A stretch of DNA of 64,000 nucleotides from contig JASGIG010000001.1 of assembly GCA_047602055.1 (NCBI GenBank), positions 806,001-870,000 on the forward strand, in the 5' to 3' direction. A program made the translations under genes and the position numbers. The number at the start of each line of letters is the position of its first letter. Position 1 is the first letter of the stretch. Under the pieces are notes generated by a model, which made no database searches, was not told the origin of the DNA, and worked only from the letters and a program-made list of their open reading frames with translations. Positions 1 through 8,692 of this stretch are shown here, in pieces. This DNA is from JAODBQ01 sp047602055. Its GTDB lineage: Bacteria; Actinomycetota; Acidimicrobiia; Acidimicrobiales; Ilumatobacteraceae.

Positions 1-1
1 G

Positions 2-1669
2 CGCGCCACGCTCGCCGTGCGCGGCGGCCTGGACACCGAGCCGTTCCTCGGCAGCCGTTCGACGTTCACGCTCGGGCGCTTCGGCGGTCACCACGGCCGC
101 AGCCTGCGCGCCGGGGACGTCGTGCCCGTCGGCGGCGACGCCGTCTCGCCCGCGGCAGCGCTACCGCCCGGCATGGCCCCGCAGCTGGGCGACGCCTGGC
201 GCATCGGCGTGCTCGTCGGGCCGCACAGCACGCCCGAGCTGCTCACCGCCGATGGGCTCGACGGGCTGCTGCGCGCCGAGTGGGTGGTGCACTTCAACTC
301 GGCGCGCACCGGCATCCGCCTGATCGGGCCGCGCCCGGGCTGGGCTCGTCCCGATGGCGGCGAGGCGGGGCTGCACCCGTCGAACATCCACGACACCGGC
401 TACGCGATCGGCGCGGTGGACCTCACCGGCGACATGCCGGTGATCCTCGGCCCCGACGGGCCGAGCCTCGGCGGCTTCGTCTGCCCGGCGGTGGTCGCGG
501 CGAGCGAGCGCTGGAAGCTCGGTCAGCTGCGACCCGGCGACACGGTGCGACTGGTGCCCTGCTCGCCCGAGCACGTCGCCCGGGCCGATGCCCGCCGCGC
601 CGAGTGGCTGACGCGAGCCACGACGCCCGTCGAGCCACTGGCCCGCCCGAGCTGGAACGGCGCCGTGCTCGACGCCGGTCGCCCCGGTGGCGCCGTCCTC
701 ACCGTCACCGAGGCGACCGACGACGCCCCGGCGATCACCTACCGGCGCGCCGGCGACCGCTTCCTCCTCGTCGAGCACGGTCCGATGACCCTCGACCTGG
801 AGCTGCGCCTGCGCGTCCACGCACTCGACCGGTGGGCCACCGAGCACCTCGGCCCCGGGCTGGTGGACGCCACCGCCGGCGTGCGCTCGCTGCTCGTGCA
901 GGTCGACGGCGAGCGGCTCACCGTCGAGCGGGCTCTCCACGCGCTGCGCGCCGCCGAGGCCGAGTTGCCCGACGTCGTCGCCCAGCCGTTCGCCTCGCGC
1001 ATCGTCCACCTGCCGCTGTCGTGGGACGACCCAGCGACGCGCGAGGCCATCGAGCGGTACATGCACGGGGTGCGCGCCGACGCACCCTGGTGCCCGTGGA
1101 ACATCGAGTTCATCCGCCGGGTCAACGGGCTCGACAGCGTCGACGACGTCCGCCGCATCGTCTTCGACGCGTCGTACCTCGTGCTCGGGCTCGGCGACGT
1201 GTACCTCGGCGCCCCGGTGGCCACCCCGCTCGACCCGCGCCACCGGCTGGTGACCACGAAGTACAACCCGGCGCGCACGTGGACCGCCGAGAACTCGGTG
1301 GGCATCGGTGGGGCGTACCTGTGCATCTACGGGATGGAGGGCCCCGGCGGCTACCAGTTCGTCGGTCGCACCGTGCAGGTGTGGAACGCCGAGCGCCTCG
1401 GGCCGCACTTCGCCGAGCCGTGGTTGCTGCGCACGTTCGACCAGCTGCGCTGGTACCCGGTGGATGCCGACGAGCTGTTGGAGATGCGCGCGCTGCAGCA
1501 GCGCGGCGAGCTGGACATCAAGATGGAGGACACCGTGTTCCGCCTGGACGAGTACCAGCGGTTCCTGGCCGCTCACGCCGACGACATCGCCGCGTTCCGC
1601 GCCGTGCAGCAGGCGGCGTTCGCCGCCGAGCGCGAGCAGTGGGCCCGGGACGGCGAGCTCGACCGATGA
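2..1669 (+). CDS. Urea carboxylase, carboxyltransferase part (5' truncated by window)
   Basis: Reads open from the first bases, so the N-terminal biotin carboxylase part lies outside. The visible 555 residues hold an AHS2-type domain (residues around WVVHFNSARTGIRLIGPRPG and HPSNIHDTGYAIGAVDLTGD) followed by an AHS1-type domain (WNIEFIRRVNGL, TTKYNPARTWTAENSVGIGG). These two make up the carboxyltransferase half of ATP-dependent urea carboxylase, which moves CO2 from carboxybiotin to urea to give allophanate. The end (QQAAFAAEREQWARDGELDR) matches the usual helical tail before the biotin carrier domain, but no carrier domain or EAMK motif follows. The stop overlaps the next start (ATGA) and the next gene is allophanate hydrolase, which supports the pathway. 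A KipI/KipA-like oxoprolinase is less likely given that neighbour. Confidence 0.85.
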   Translation, partial: RATLAVRGGLDTEPFLGSRSTFTLGRFGGHHGRSLRAGDVVPVGGDAVSPAAALPPGMAPQLGDAWRIGVLVGPHSTPELLTADGLDGLLRAEWVVHFNSARTGIRLIGPRPGWARPDGGEAGLHPSNIHDTGYAIGAVDLTGDMPVILGPDGPSLGGFVCPAVVAASERWKLGQLRPGDTVRLVPCSPEHVARADARRAEWLTRATTPVEPLARPSWNGAVLDAGRPGGAVLTVTEATDDAPAITYRRAGDRFLLVEHGPMTLDLELRLRVHALDRWATEHLGPGLVDATAGVRSLLVQVDGERLTVERALHALRAAEAELPDVVAQPFASRIVHLPLSWDDPATREAIERYMHGVRADAPWCPWNIEFIRRVNGLDSVDDVRRIVFDASYLVLGLGDVYLGAPVATPLDPRHRLVTTKYNPARTWTAENSVGIGGAYLCIYGMEGPGGYQFVGRTVQVWNAERLGPHFAEPWLLRTFDQLRWYPVDADELLEMRALQQRGELDIKMEDTVFRLDEYQRFLAAHADDIAAFRAVQQAAFAAEREQWARDGELDR

Positions 1670-3403
1670 AGGTCGACGTCCACGGCTGGGAGATCGCCGA
1701 CTTCGCCAGCGCCTACCGGGACGGCGCGTCGCCGAGCGACGTGATCGAGGCGGTGCTCGGCGAGCTCGAGCGGCTCGCTCCGGCGGTGCTCATCGGTGAG
1801 CCGCTGCGCGCCCGGGCGCGTCCGCGACGCCGCCGCGCTCGCCGCGGTGGACCCGGCGACGCTGCCGCTGTTCGGCGTCCCGTACGTCGTGAAGGACAAC
1901 GTCGACGTCGCCGGCGAGCCGACCACTGCCGGGTGCCCCGGTTACACGTACGTGGCGGAACGTGACGCGACCGTCGTCGCCAAGTTGCAGGCCGCGGGCG
2001 CGATCGTCGTCGGCAAGACCAACCTCGACCAGTTCGCCACCGGGCTCGTGGGCACGCGCTCGCCGTACGGATCGCCACCGAACGCGCTGGACCCAGATCT
2101 CGTCCCCGGTGGCTCCAGCTCCGGGTCGGCGGTGGCCGTGGCGCTCGGCGCCGTGCCGTTCTCGATCGGCACCGACACCGCCGGCTCCGGCCGCGTCCCG
2201 GCGGCGTTGAACGGCATCGTCGGGTTCAAGCCGACCGTCGGCCGGGTGAGCACCGCCGGCGTGGTCCCCGCGGTGCGCCGGCTCGACTGCCCGTCGGTCT
2301 TCGCCCGCAGCGTGGCCGACGCCCGGCTCGTCGCCGAGGCGATCGCCGGCCCGGACGCAGCCGACGCCCTGAGCCGCCCGCCGGCGGCGGTGCGCCCGAT
2401 GCGCTGGCCACCGCGCGTCGGCATCCCGTCGCGGTGGCCGGACGTGGTCGACGCCGAGCTGCGCCGCCAGTTCGACGCGGCGGTCGAGCGGCTCGCCGGG
2501 CTCGGCGCCTCGATCGTCACCGTCGACCTCGACCCTGCCCTGCAGCTGGGGGCGATGCTCTACGGCAGCGCGCTGGTGGCCGAGCGCGCCACGGCGGTGG
2601 GCGACGCGGTGCGCGCCGGCATCGCCGGGCTCGATCCGACCGTCGCCGGGATCATCGGCGATGCCGCAGCATGGACGGCGACCGACGCCTACGCGGCCGA
2701 GTACCGGCTGGCCGACCTGCGCGCCGAGGCCGCCACGCTGTGGCGCGAGGTCGACGTGCTGACCACCCCGGCGACGCCGATCCTGCCGACGCGTGCCGCG
2801 GTGGCCGCCGACCCGCTCGGCGTCAACCGCACCCTCGGGCTGTTCAGCACGTTCGTCAACCTGATCGGCGCTACAGCAGTCGTCGTCCCCTGCGAGCCAG
2901 GCCGTCCAGGTGGCCTGCAGCTGGTGGCCGAGGCCTGGCACGACGACGAGCTCGCCGCGCTCGCCGGCGCCTACGTCGCCGGCACGCTCGGGCCGCCGCC
3001 GGCTGCGCACACCGTCGTGGTCGTCGGCGCGCACCTCAGCGGGCTGCCGCTCAACGGCCAGCTGACGGCGCTCGGCGCGTGGTTGCGCGACACCACCACC
3101 ACGGCACCGCGCTACCGGCTCCATGCTCTCCCCGGCACCGTCCCGCCCAAGCCCGGTCTGCGCCGCGTCACCGACGGCGGTGCCGCCGTCGAGGTCGAGG
3201 TCTGGTCGATCGGCGCCGGCGAGCTCGGCGCCTTCGTCGCCGGTGTCCCCGCGCCGCTCGGGATCGGCTCGATCGAGCTCGCCGACGGCTCCTGGCACCA
3301 CGGGTTCATCTGCGAAGGCTGGGCCCTCGACGGCGCCGAGGACGTCACCGAGTTCGGTGGCTGGCGCGCCTACCTCGCCGCGCGGCCGACCCGGGCGACG
3401 TGA
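1666..3403 (+). CDS. atzF: Allophanate hydrolase, frameshifted near 1810
   Basis: Amidase-signature enzyme that hydrolyses allophanate to ammonia and CO2, completing urea breakdown begun by the overlapping upstream gene. ATG 1666 starts MKVDVHGWEIADF and stays in frame to about 1808. The conserved sequence then continues one frame over (RVRDAAALAAVDPATLPLFG). Catalytic features are visible: Lys in VPYVVKDNVDVAG, the Gly/Ser run GGSSSGSAVAVALGA and the nucleophile region SIGTDTAGSGR. The C-terminal domain of full-length AtzF is present (HLSGLPLNGQLTALGAWL to GFICEGWALDGAEDVTEFGG). The break lies in a GC-only stretch (gcgcgcccgggcgcg) and may be a sequencing indel; if real, the gene is dead. 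Confidence 0.85.
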
Positions 3404-3409
3404 CGAGGA

Positions 3410-3520
3410 TCAGCCGTTGGCCAGCACCGCGCACTGACCGAGGGCGTGGCGGGCGATGGTGTTGCCGTAGCCGAACACGCCGGGGTTGATCCCGAGGCAG
3501 GTGATGTTGCGCCCGATCCA
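3410..3520 (-). pseudogene. Short C-terminal remnant of an unrecognised protein
   Basis: The minus strand encodes 36 residues (WIGRNITCLGINPGVFGYGN and then TIARHALGQCAVLANG) ending in a normal stop. An in-frame TGA sits directly upstream with no start codon. The composition looks protein-like, so this could be the 3' stump of a deleted gene. I do not recognise the family. The following 3521-3766 holds nothing supportable. Confidence 0.3.
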
Positions 3521-3766
3521 TCACATCGTCTAGACGACGCAGCCGCGCCGGCCGCTTACTCCGCGACGACGAGGGCGCTCGTCGTCGGCGACCACCAGGG
3601 CCTGAATCCGCTCAGCAGGTCGTCGACGGGTCGGGGACGACAGAGCTTCCCGGGATCGGTTGCGCCACCGGGTCGGAGGTCGGCTCCGGCGCGGGAGTCT
3701 CACAGCGGAACGGTGCGAGCAGCTGCTGCGCGGCAGGGGGCAGGCAGTGGAGCATCGGGGTGACGG

Positions 3767-3967
3767 TCACGCGACGGCGGCCTCGCGGTCGGCGATGACG
3801 TTCGACCTGAGCGACGTGCGGCGCAGCTCGTGGCGGCTGCTCGGACAGCTGGTGTGGCTCAACCGCCGGTTGCTCGGCGTCCCAGCGGTGGCGGGCAGGA
3901 CGACCACGCCGAACCAGATCACCACGACGAGCCCCGTACCGACGACGAGCGCCACCGTCGCCGCCAC
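3767..3967 (-). CDS. Small membrane protein, hypothetical
   Basis: 66 residues from GTG 3967: one strong hydrophobic segment near the N-terminus (VALVVGTGLVVVIWFGVVVL, about residues 5-24), then a basic, Ser/Arg-rich tail. It is divergent from the membrane-anchored gene starting at 4036, with about 68 bp between them that would carry both promoters. No family is recognised and no clear Shine-Dalgarno was seen. Minus-strand open frames are common as shadows in this GC-rich DNA, so this is a weak call that rests mainly on the transmembrane segment. Confidence 0.3.
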   Translation of the reverse strand: MAATVALVVGTGLVVVIWFGVVVLPATAGTPSNRRLSHTSCPSSRHELRRTSLRSNVIADREAAVA

Positions 3968-4035
3968 CGCCCGCCAGTGCCAGACTGCTGCTCGTGGCCG
4001 GGCGGCGCGGGAACCAGGGGCCGAAGGGGGTGGAG

Positions 4036-5583
4036 ATGCTCGACGCCGGCGTCGACCCAGTGCACTGGCTCGGCGACGCGTCATCCCCATCCCCGTCTCA
4101 GCCGCTGGCTCCCGGGCCGCAACCCGGCAGCGGTCGACGCAGGTGGTGGATCGGCGCCGGAGCCGCCGGCGGGATCGTCGCTCTCGTCGTCGCCGCCAAC
4201 GTGATCGGCAACCCGGACGACCGGCGGGCCACCCCCCGACGACCGCGGCGGCAACGACGTCGACGGCCGCGCCGACCACGGCGCCTGCCACCACCGAACG
4301 CGACGGCGAGGTGGTGGTCACCAGCGGCTCGCTCGTGGTTCCGGTTCCACCGGCCATCGTCGCCGACCCACCCGAGGGTTGCGCCGTCACGTATGCCGAC
4401 CGCTCCGACGGCGGTGTCTTCACCGAGAAGCTCGCAGCTGCTGTTCGCCGTCAATGCCGACGACCCACCGGCAAGCGCGTGGATCGTGGCGACGCCCGCG
4501 CCGTCACCGACGATCGAGCCGATGCCGTTGTTCAGCAGCGGTCGGGCTCGGGTGCCGGTCGACCATGGCGTGGCGCTGCTCGATCGCAACGTCGACGGGA
4601 TCACCACGCTCACCGCCCCGATCGACGGTGGGATCCTGATGCTGCAGGCCTTCGCCGTCGACGATGCGACGCTCGCGGCACTCGCCGACGAGACCGCGAT
4701 CGACAGCGACGGTCTCGCCAGCGATGCACCGTTCACCAGCCGTGGCCTGCAGCTGCTCGCCGCCGCCGACCCCGACGTGCGCCAGACGTCGTCGCTGACC
4801 ACCTCGCTCGGGTTCGGCTCCGTGTCCGATCCAGGCCGCTGGATCTCGGTGTCCTCGGGAGGTGCGTTGCCACCGTTCGAGCGAGCCGTCCAGACGTTCA
4901 TGCGGCGCGACGCGCACGTCGCCGCCGTCGGGGGCGTGCGCACCGCCGTCGTCGGCCGCGACGCCCGCTCCGACGACTGGCTCACCGCGTTCGTCGACTT
5001 CGAAGGGATCGAGGTGACCGTCTCCGGCAACGTCGGCGAGGACGAACTGCTCGCCGTCGCCCGGACGCTGCGCGTCGCCACCGACGACGAGTGGCACGCG
5101 CTGCGCGCCGCATCGGCGAAGGCGCAGTCCGACCCGTCGCGGCAGATCACTGCGAGGCGCTTCATGCTGCGCTCGGGCACCATGACCAGCGCGGCCACGT
5201 GGAAGCTCTCGTTGCAGTCTGCCGATGCCAAGAGCCTGCCGCCGTATCTGACCGTCGAGATGACCGGGTCGACGACCGGGCAGTTCGTCGGTTCGACCGG
5301 GGGCGGCAGCGAACTGGACGAGTCGCTGGCCGCCGGCCAGCCCGGCATCCAGCCGATCGCCACCACGGCCGGCATCGTGCTCGTCGCCGCCGCCCCGCGC
5401 GATCAGCGGGGCGCCCGGCTGGTGGTCACCGCCGGCGAGCTGACGCTCACCGACGAGCTGACCGACCCGGATGCGAACGCACCCGGCCTGTTCGGCGCCG
5501 TCGGCTACGGCGAGCTGGTGCCGTACCACGCCGAACTGCTCGGCGCGGACGGCACGGTGCTCGCCACGCTCGACGGGCTCTGA
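4036..5583 (+). CDS. Single-pass membrane-anchored extracellular protein, two compensating frameshifts
   Basis: ATG 4036 is chosen because GAAGGGGG/GGAG lies just upstream (an in-frame GTG at 3994 is the alternative). The N-terminus is short and cytoplasmic, then RRRWW and one transmembrane segment (IGAGAAGGIVALVVAANVIG). A Thr/Ala/Pro-rich linker follows, then a large domain without Cys that ends in VPYHAELLGADGTVLATLDG. The linker is intact only in another frame between about 4235 (a CCCCCC run) and about 4435 (EVVVTSGSLVVPVPPAIVAD), after which the first frame resumes. A plus/minus indel pair is therefore needed. No enzyme motif is recognised. An anti-sigma-like or surface sensor role is possible but not shown. 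Confidence 0.6.
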   Translation: MLDAGVDPVHWLGDASSPSPSQPLAPGPQPGSGRRRWWIGAGAAGGIVALVVAANVIGNPDDRRATPRRPRRQRRRRPRRPRRLPPPNATARWWSPAARSWFRFHRPSSPTHPRVAPSRMPTAPTAVSSPRSSQLLFAVNADDPPASAWIVATPAPSPTIEPMPLFSSGRARVPVDHGVALLDRNVDGITTLTAPIDGGILMLQAFAVDDATLAALADETAIDSDGLASDAPFTSRGLQLLAAADPDVRQTSSLTTSLGFGSVSDPGRWISVSSGGALPPFERAVQTFMRRDAHVAAVGGVRTAVVGRDARSDDWLTAFVDFEGIEVTVSGNVGEDELLAVARTLRVATDDEWHALRAASAKAQSDPSRQITARRFMLRSGTMTSAATWKLSLQSADAKSLPPYLTVEMTGSTTGQFVGSTGGGSELDESLAAGQPGIQPIATTAGIVLVAAAPRDQRGARLVVTAGELTLTDELTDPDANAPGLFGAVGYGELVPYHAELLGADGTVLATLDGL

Positions 5584-5595
5584 GCGAGCGAGCCG

Positions 5596-6462
5596 TCAGC
5601 TGACGGTGCGCCGCTCGAAGCCGTCCGTGCCGATCCAGGTGAGCACGACGGCGAACACGGCCAGAGCGCCGTACACCGCCCACAGGCTCATATGCTCCGA
5701 GCCACTGGTGAGCGCGGCCCGGAAGCCCTCGCACATGTAGACGAGCGGGTTGACGAGCACGACGATCTGCAGCCACCGCACCGCTTCCAGCGCCCGCCAC
5801 GGGTAGTACAGGCAGCCGAGGAACGTCAGCGGCAGGACCACGAGGGCGAACAGGTACGACACCTGCTGTGGGGCGACCTTCGTGCCGAGCACCAGCCCGA
5901 GCGCCCCGGCGACCCACGCGGCGAGCGGCGCCAGGGTCAGCAGCGTCAGCCAGTGGATGTCGAGGTGGACGTCGGTGGCCGGCACGAGGTAGGCGATCGG
6001 GAACACGAGCAGCGCGGCGAACAGCGCGTTGAACATGCCGGTGACGATCTTCTGCACGCCGACCGCCTTCGTCGGCAGCGGGGCGAGGATGCGGTCCTCG
6101 ATCTCCTTCGAGTAGCCGAACTCCTGGACGAGCGGCAGGGCCACGGCCTGGATCCCCTGGAAGACGATCGCCAGCCCGACGACGCCGGCGACGAGCGTGC
6201 TGGTGAACGCCGCCTCGGAGCCGGCACCGCCGACGCCCTGGCCGATCTTCGGGAACACGTAGGTGAACACGAACATCAGCAGCAGCGGCTGCATCACGGC
6301 GCGGATCGCGAACAGCACGACGTTCTTGAGCAGGACGTGGAGGTCGCGCTGCAACAGGGCGACGAACGCCTGGCGGTAGGCGACGCGCGCCGGCCGCAGC
6401 GTGGCCAGCGACGAGGCGCTGCGCATCGTCGAGGTGCTCGTGGTGACGCTGGTGGGGGTCAT
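5596..6462 (-). CDS. ABC-2 type transporter permease
   Basis: 288 residues with a cytosolic N-terminus (RVAYRQAFVALLQRDLHVLL) and about six hydrophobic segments, e.g. FAIRAVMQPLLLMFVFTYVF, GVVGLAIVFQGIQAVALPLV, TLAPLAAWVAGALGLVLG and FALVVLPLTFLGCLYYPW. This is the ABC-2/DrrB membrane subunit layout for drug or lipid export. It starts at ATG 6462 and overlaps the end of the ATPase gene by 4 bp, so the two are translationally coupled. The family exports drugs, polyketides or lipids; the substrate cannot be told here. Control by the co-transcribed MarR gene is likely. Confidence 0.88.
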   Translation of the reverse strand: MTPTSVTTSTSTMRSASSLATLRPARVAYRQAFVALLQRDLHVLLKNVVLFAIRAVMQPLLLMFVFTYVFPKIGQGVGGAGSEAAFTSTLVAGVVGLAIVFQGIQAVALPLVQEFGYSKEIEDRILAPLPTKAVGVQKIVTGMFNALFAALLVFPIAYLVPATDVHLDIHWLTLLTLAPLAAWVAGALGLVLGTKVAPQQVSYLFALVVLPLTFLGCLYYPWRALEAVRWLQIVVLVNPLVYMCEGFRAALTSGSEHMSLWAVYGALAVFAVVLTWIGTDGFERRTVS

Positions 6463-7448
6463 TCGCGCAGGTCCTTGCCGGTGAGGTTGATGAACACGGT
6501 CTCGAGCGTCGGGTCGCTGACCGACAGGTCGGTGATCGTCACGCCGATCTCCTCGGCGGCGGCGACGATCCGTGGCAGCAGCCCGGTGCCGGTGGCGTAC
6601 AGGCGGATCTCGCCGTCGGTGACGCGCTGGTCGGTCGCCTCGTCGATCGCCTCGACGAGGTGGCGGCCGAGGCGTTCGGCGTCGGCCGGGGCGGTGGTGA
6701 CGGTGACGATCGACGACGCCCCGGTCAAGCGCTTCAGGTTGGCCGGCGTGTCGAGGGCGAGGATCCGGCCGTGGTCCATGATCGCGACGCGATCGCAGAG
6801 CTGGTCGGCCTCCTCCATGTAGTGCGTGGTCAGCAGGATCGTCTCGCCCTCGCGGTGCAGCTCGTCGACGATCTCCCACAGGGCGATGCGGCTCTGCGGG
6901 TCGAGGCCGGCGGTCGGCTCGTCGAGGAACAGGATCTGCGGGCGGTGCATGATCGCCCGGGCGACCATCAGCCGCTGGGCCATCCCGCCCGACAGCGCCA
7001 TCACCGGGGCGCCGGCCCGGTCGGCGAGGCGCACCTTGGCGAGCAGCTCGTCGGTGACGCTCTTGGACTGCTTGGCGCTCATCCCGAAGTAGCGGCCGTG
7101 GAAGAACAGGTTCTCGGCGACGGTCATCGCCCGGTCGAGCGTGTTGGTCTGCGGGACGACGCCGATCACCTGCTTGGCCAGCGCCGGGTCGCGGATGATG
7201 TCGACGCCGCCGACCTCGGCCTCGCCGCCCGTCGGCGTCACCCGCGTGGTCAACATCCCGATCGTCGTGCTCTTGCCGGCACCGTTCGGCCCGAGGAAGC
7301 CGTAGATCTCGCCGGCGCGGATCTCCATGTCCAGCCCGATCACGGCGCGCACGTCGCCCGGATACGTCTTCGACAGGCCGCGCGTCCGCACGATGGCCGG
7401 TGCGTCGAGCACCGCCGTCGCGGACCGGCTGTGCAGGTTCTCGTCCAT
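6459..7448 (-). CDS. ABC transporter ATP-binding protein (DrrA-like)
   Basis: Complete nucleotide-binding domain: Walker A GPNGAGKST (about residues 53-61), Q-loop region VVPQTNTLD, signature LSGGMAQR, Walker B ILFLDEPTAGLD and switch His in LLTTHYMEEADQLCDRV. A C-terminal DrrA-type extension of about 90 residues ends in LSVSDPTLETVFINLTG, typical of daunorubicin-resistance-like ATPases. ATG 7448 is preferred over the GTG at 7469 that overlaps the MarR stop, because GGAGGAG lies 4 nt upstream. It powers the permease encoded immediately downstream. Confidence 0.92.
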   Translation of the reverse strand: MDENLHSRSATAVLDAPAIVRTRGLSKTYPGDVRAVIGLDMEIRAGEIYGFLGPNGAGKSTTIGMLTTRVTPTGGEAEVGGVDIIRDPALAKQVIGVVPQTNTLDRAMTVAENLFFHGRYFGMSAKQSKSVTDELLAKVRLADRAGAPVMALSGGMAQRLMVARAIMHRPQILFLDEPTAGLDPQSRIALWEIVDELHREGETILLTTHYMEEADQLCDRVAIMDHGRILALDTPANLKRLTGASSIVTVTTAPADAERLGRHLVEAIDEATDQRVTDGEIRLYATGTGLLPRIVAAAEEIGVTITDLSVSDPTLETVFINLTGKDLRE

Positions 7449-7465
7449 CCGCTCCTCCACTCGTG

Positions 7466-7882
7466 TCACCCTTCGCTCAAGCGCTGTTCGACCCGTGCCA
7501 GCAGCCGCCGCAGCGCCGTCGCATCGCGCTCGCCGAGCAGGCCGCTGAGCCGTTCCTCGTGGGCGGCGACGATCGCCTCCAGCTCGGTGCGGCGGTGCTT
7601 GCCGGCCTCGGTCAACGAGATGCGGATCACCCGCCGGTCGTCGGCGTCGCGGGTGCGCTCGATCAGGCCCTCACGCTCCAGCCGGTCGAGATGGTGGGTC
7701 AACGTCGAGCCGGTGACCAGCACGCGATCGGCGAGCTCGCGCTGCGACAGCTCCGGCTCGTCGCCGACGGACTTCAGCACCACCCACTGCGGGACGGAGA
7801 TGCCGGCCACCGACAGCGACTCCTCGAGCCGTTCGCGCACCGCCCGGTAGGTGCGGTACAGCTGTCGACCGAGGAGATCCAT
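7466..7882 (-). CDS. MarR-family transcriptional regulator
   Basis: 138 residues with a winged helix-turn-helix (LSQRELADRVLVTGSTLTHH for the HTH, then LDRLEREGLIERTRDADDRR for the wing), framed by dimerisation helices as in MarR repressors. It is the first gene of the three-gene exporter operon and probably senses the exported compound. It diverges from the cysteine hydrolase gene at 7948 with 65 bp between them, so a single operator could control both directions. The ATG is at 7882 with AGGAG just inside the start region; no better upstream start is seen. Confidence 0.88.
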   Translation of the reverse strand: MDLLGRQLYRTYRAVRERLEESLSVAGISVPQWVVLKSVGDEPELSQRELADRVLVTGSTLTHHLDRLEREGLIERTRDADDRRVIRISLTEAGKHRRTELEAIVAAHEERLSGLLGERDATALRRLLARVEQRLSEG

Positions 7883-7911
7883 CGATATCGAATCATACGA
7901 GATCGAATGAT
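7882..7911. promoter_or_regulatory. Candidate MarR operator in the divergent gap
   Basis: AT-rich island in otherwise GC-rich DNA. It contains the palindrome tcgatatcga (7882-7891) and a 15-bp-spaced direct repeat atcgaatcat (7887-7896) / atcgaatgat (7902-7911). Its place at the regulator's start and between divergent genes fits autoregulation. Binding is inferred, not shown. Confidence 0.35.
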
Positions 7912-7947
7912 CTGTTCGTCAAGGGTTGCACTGGGTAGCTTCCGATC

Positions 7948-8511
7948 ATGACGACGCTGCCCGACCGCCCGAACACCGCCCTGCTGGTCGTCGACGTCCA
8001 GAACGGCGTCGTCGGGGGCGCCCACGAGCGCGACGCCATCGTCGCCAACATCGCCGGTCTCGTCGAGCGAGCCCGCGCCGAGGACGTCCCGGTGATCTGG
8101 GTGCAGCACGCCGGCGACGACCTCGTGGCCGGCTCCGAGGGCTGGCAATACGTGCCCGAGCTGGTGCTGGCCGACGGCGAACCGGTCGTCCACAAGCGCT
8201 ACGGCGACTCGTTCGAGGACACCGCGCTGGAAGCCGAGCTGGCAGGACGTGGCGTCGGCCGGCTGGTCGTCACCGGCGTGCAGACCGACGCGTGCATCCG
8301 CTCGACGCTGCACGGCGCGCTCGTGCGCGGCTACGACACGCTGCTCGTCGGCGACGCCCACACCACCGAGGACCTCACGTCCTACGGCGCCCCGCCGCCC
8401 GACCAGGTGATCGCCCACACCAACCTGTACTGGCGCTTCCAGACGGCCCCCGGCCGCACCGCCGACGTCGTCGACACCGCCGACGTCGACTTCGGTACTG
8501 CCGCGACCTGA
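7948..8511 (+). CDS. Isochorismatase-like cysteine hydrolase
   Basis: 187 residues of the isochorismatase superfamily. The triad is visible: Asp16 in LLVVDVQNGV, Lys in VVHKRYGDSF and Cys in VTGVQTDACIRSTLHGAL. These enzymes cleave amides or enol ethers (nicotinamidase, biuret or carbamoyl-sarcosine hydrolases). Cytosolic, no signal peptide. A link to the nearby urea genes is tempting, since biuret and allophanate hydrolases work in series, but the 4 kb gap and the divergent MarR operon give no direct support. The specific substrate is unassigned. Confidence 0.88.
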   Translation: MTTLPDRPNTALLVVDVQNGVVGGAHERDAIVANIAGLVERARAEDVPVIWVQHAGDDLVAGSEGWQYVPELVLADGEPVVHKRYGDSFEDTALEAELAGRGVGRLVVTGVQTDACIRSTLHGALVRGYDTLLVGDAHTTEDLTSYGAPPPDQVIAHTNLYWRFQTAPGRTADVVDTADVDFGTAAT

Positions 8512-8540
8512 CCGCGCCGTGCCAGGTGGCCGCCGACCGT

Positions 8541-8664
8541 TCCGGTCACCACCGGAGCGGCACTGTTCGGTTCCGGCCGTGACCGGAAGCCCGGCGGTGC
8601 CGTGTGTGTCCAGCTGCTCCGGTCACCACCGGAACGTGACGGTCGGCGTCCGGTCGTGGCCGGA
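8541..8664. repeat. Four spaced 16-bp palindromes
   Basis: Four near-identical imperfect palindromes occupy the 181-bp gap between two plus-strand genes: tccggtcaccaccgga (8541-8556), tccggccgtgaccgga (8572-8587), tccggtcaccaccgga (8618-8633) and tccggtcgtggccgga (8649-8664). Start-to-start spacing is 31, 46 and 31 bp. Arms TCCGG/CCGGA are invariant while the centres vary. They could be sites for a dimeric regulator ahead of the hydrolase gene at 8693, or REP-like hairpins after the hydrolase that ends at 8511. Confidence 0.6.
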
Positions 8665-8692
8665 ACGGGTCGTCGGGCGGCATGATGAGGCG

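Noticed and set aside
161..1576. Long minus-strand open frame opposite the urea carboxylase
   Set aside because: Arg/His/Val-rich shadow of a clearly conserved plus-strand gene; no motif and no start context.
3446..3763. 105-residue plus-strand open frame
   Set aside because: Composition of random GC-rich reading, no start context, opposite a better-looking minus remnant.
8541..8664. CRISPR array
   Set aside because: Repeats are 16-bp palindromes with 15/30-bp gaps, only four units, variable centres and no cas genes nearby.
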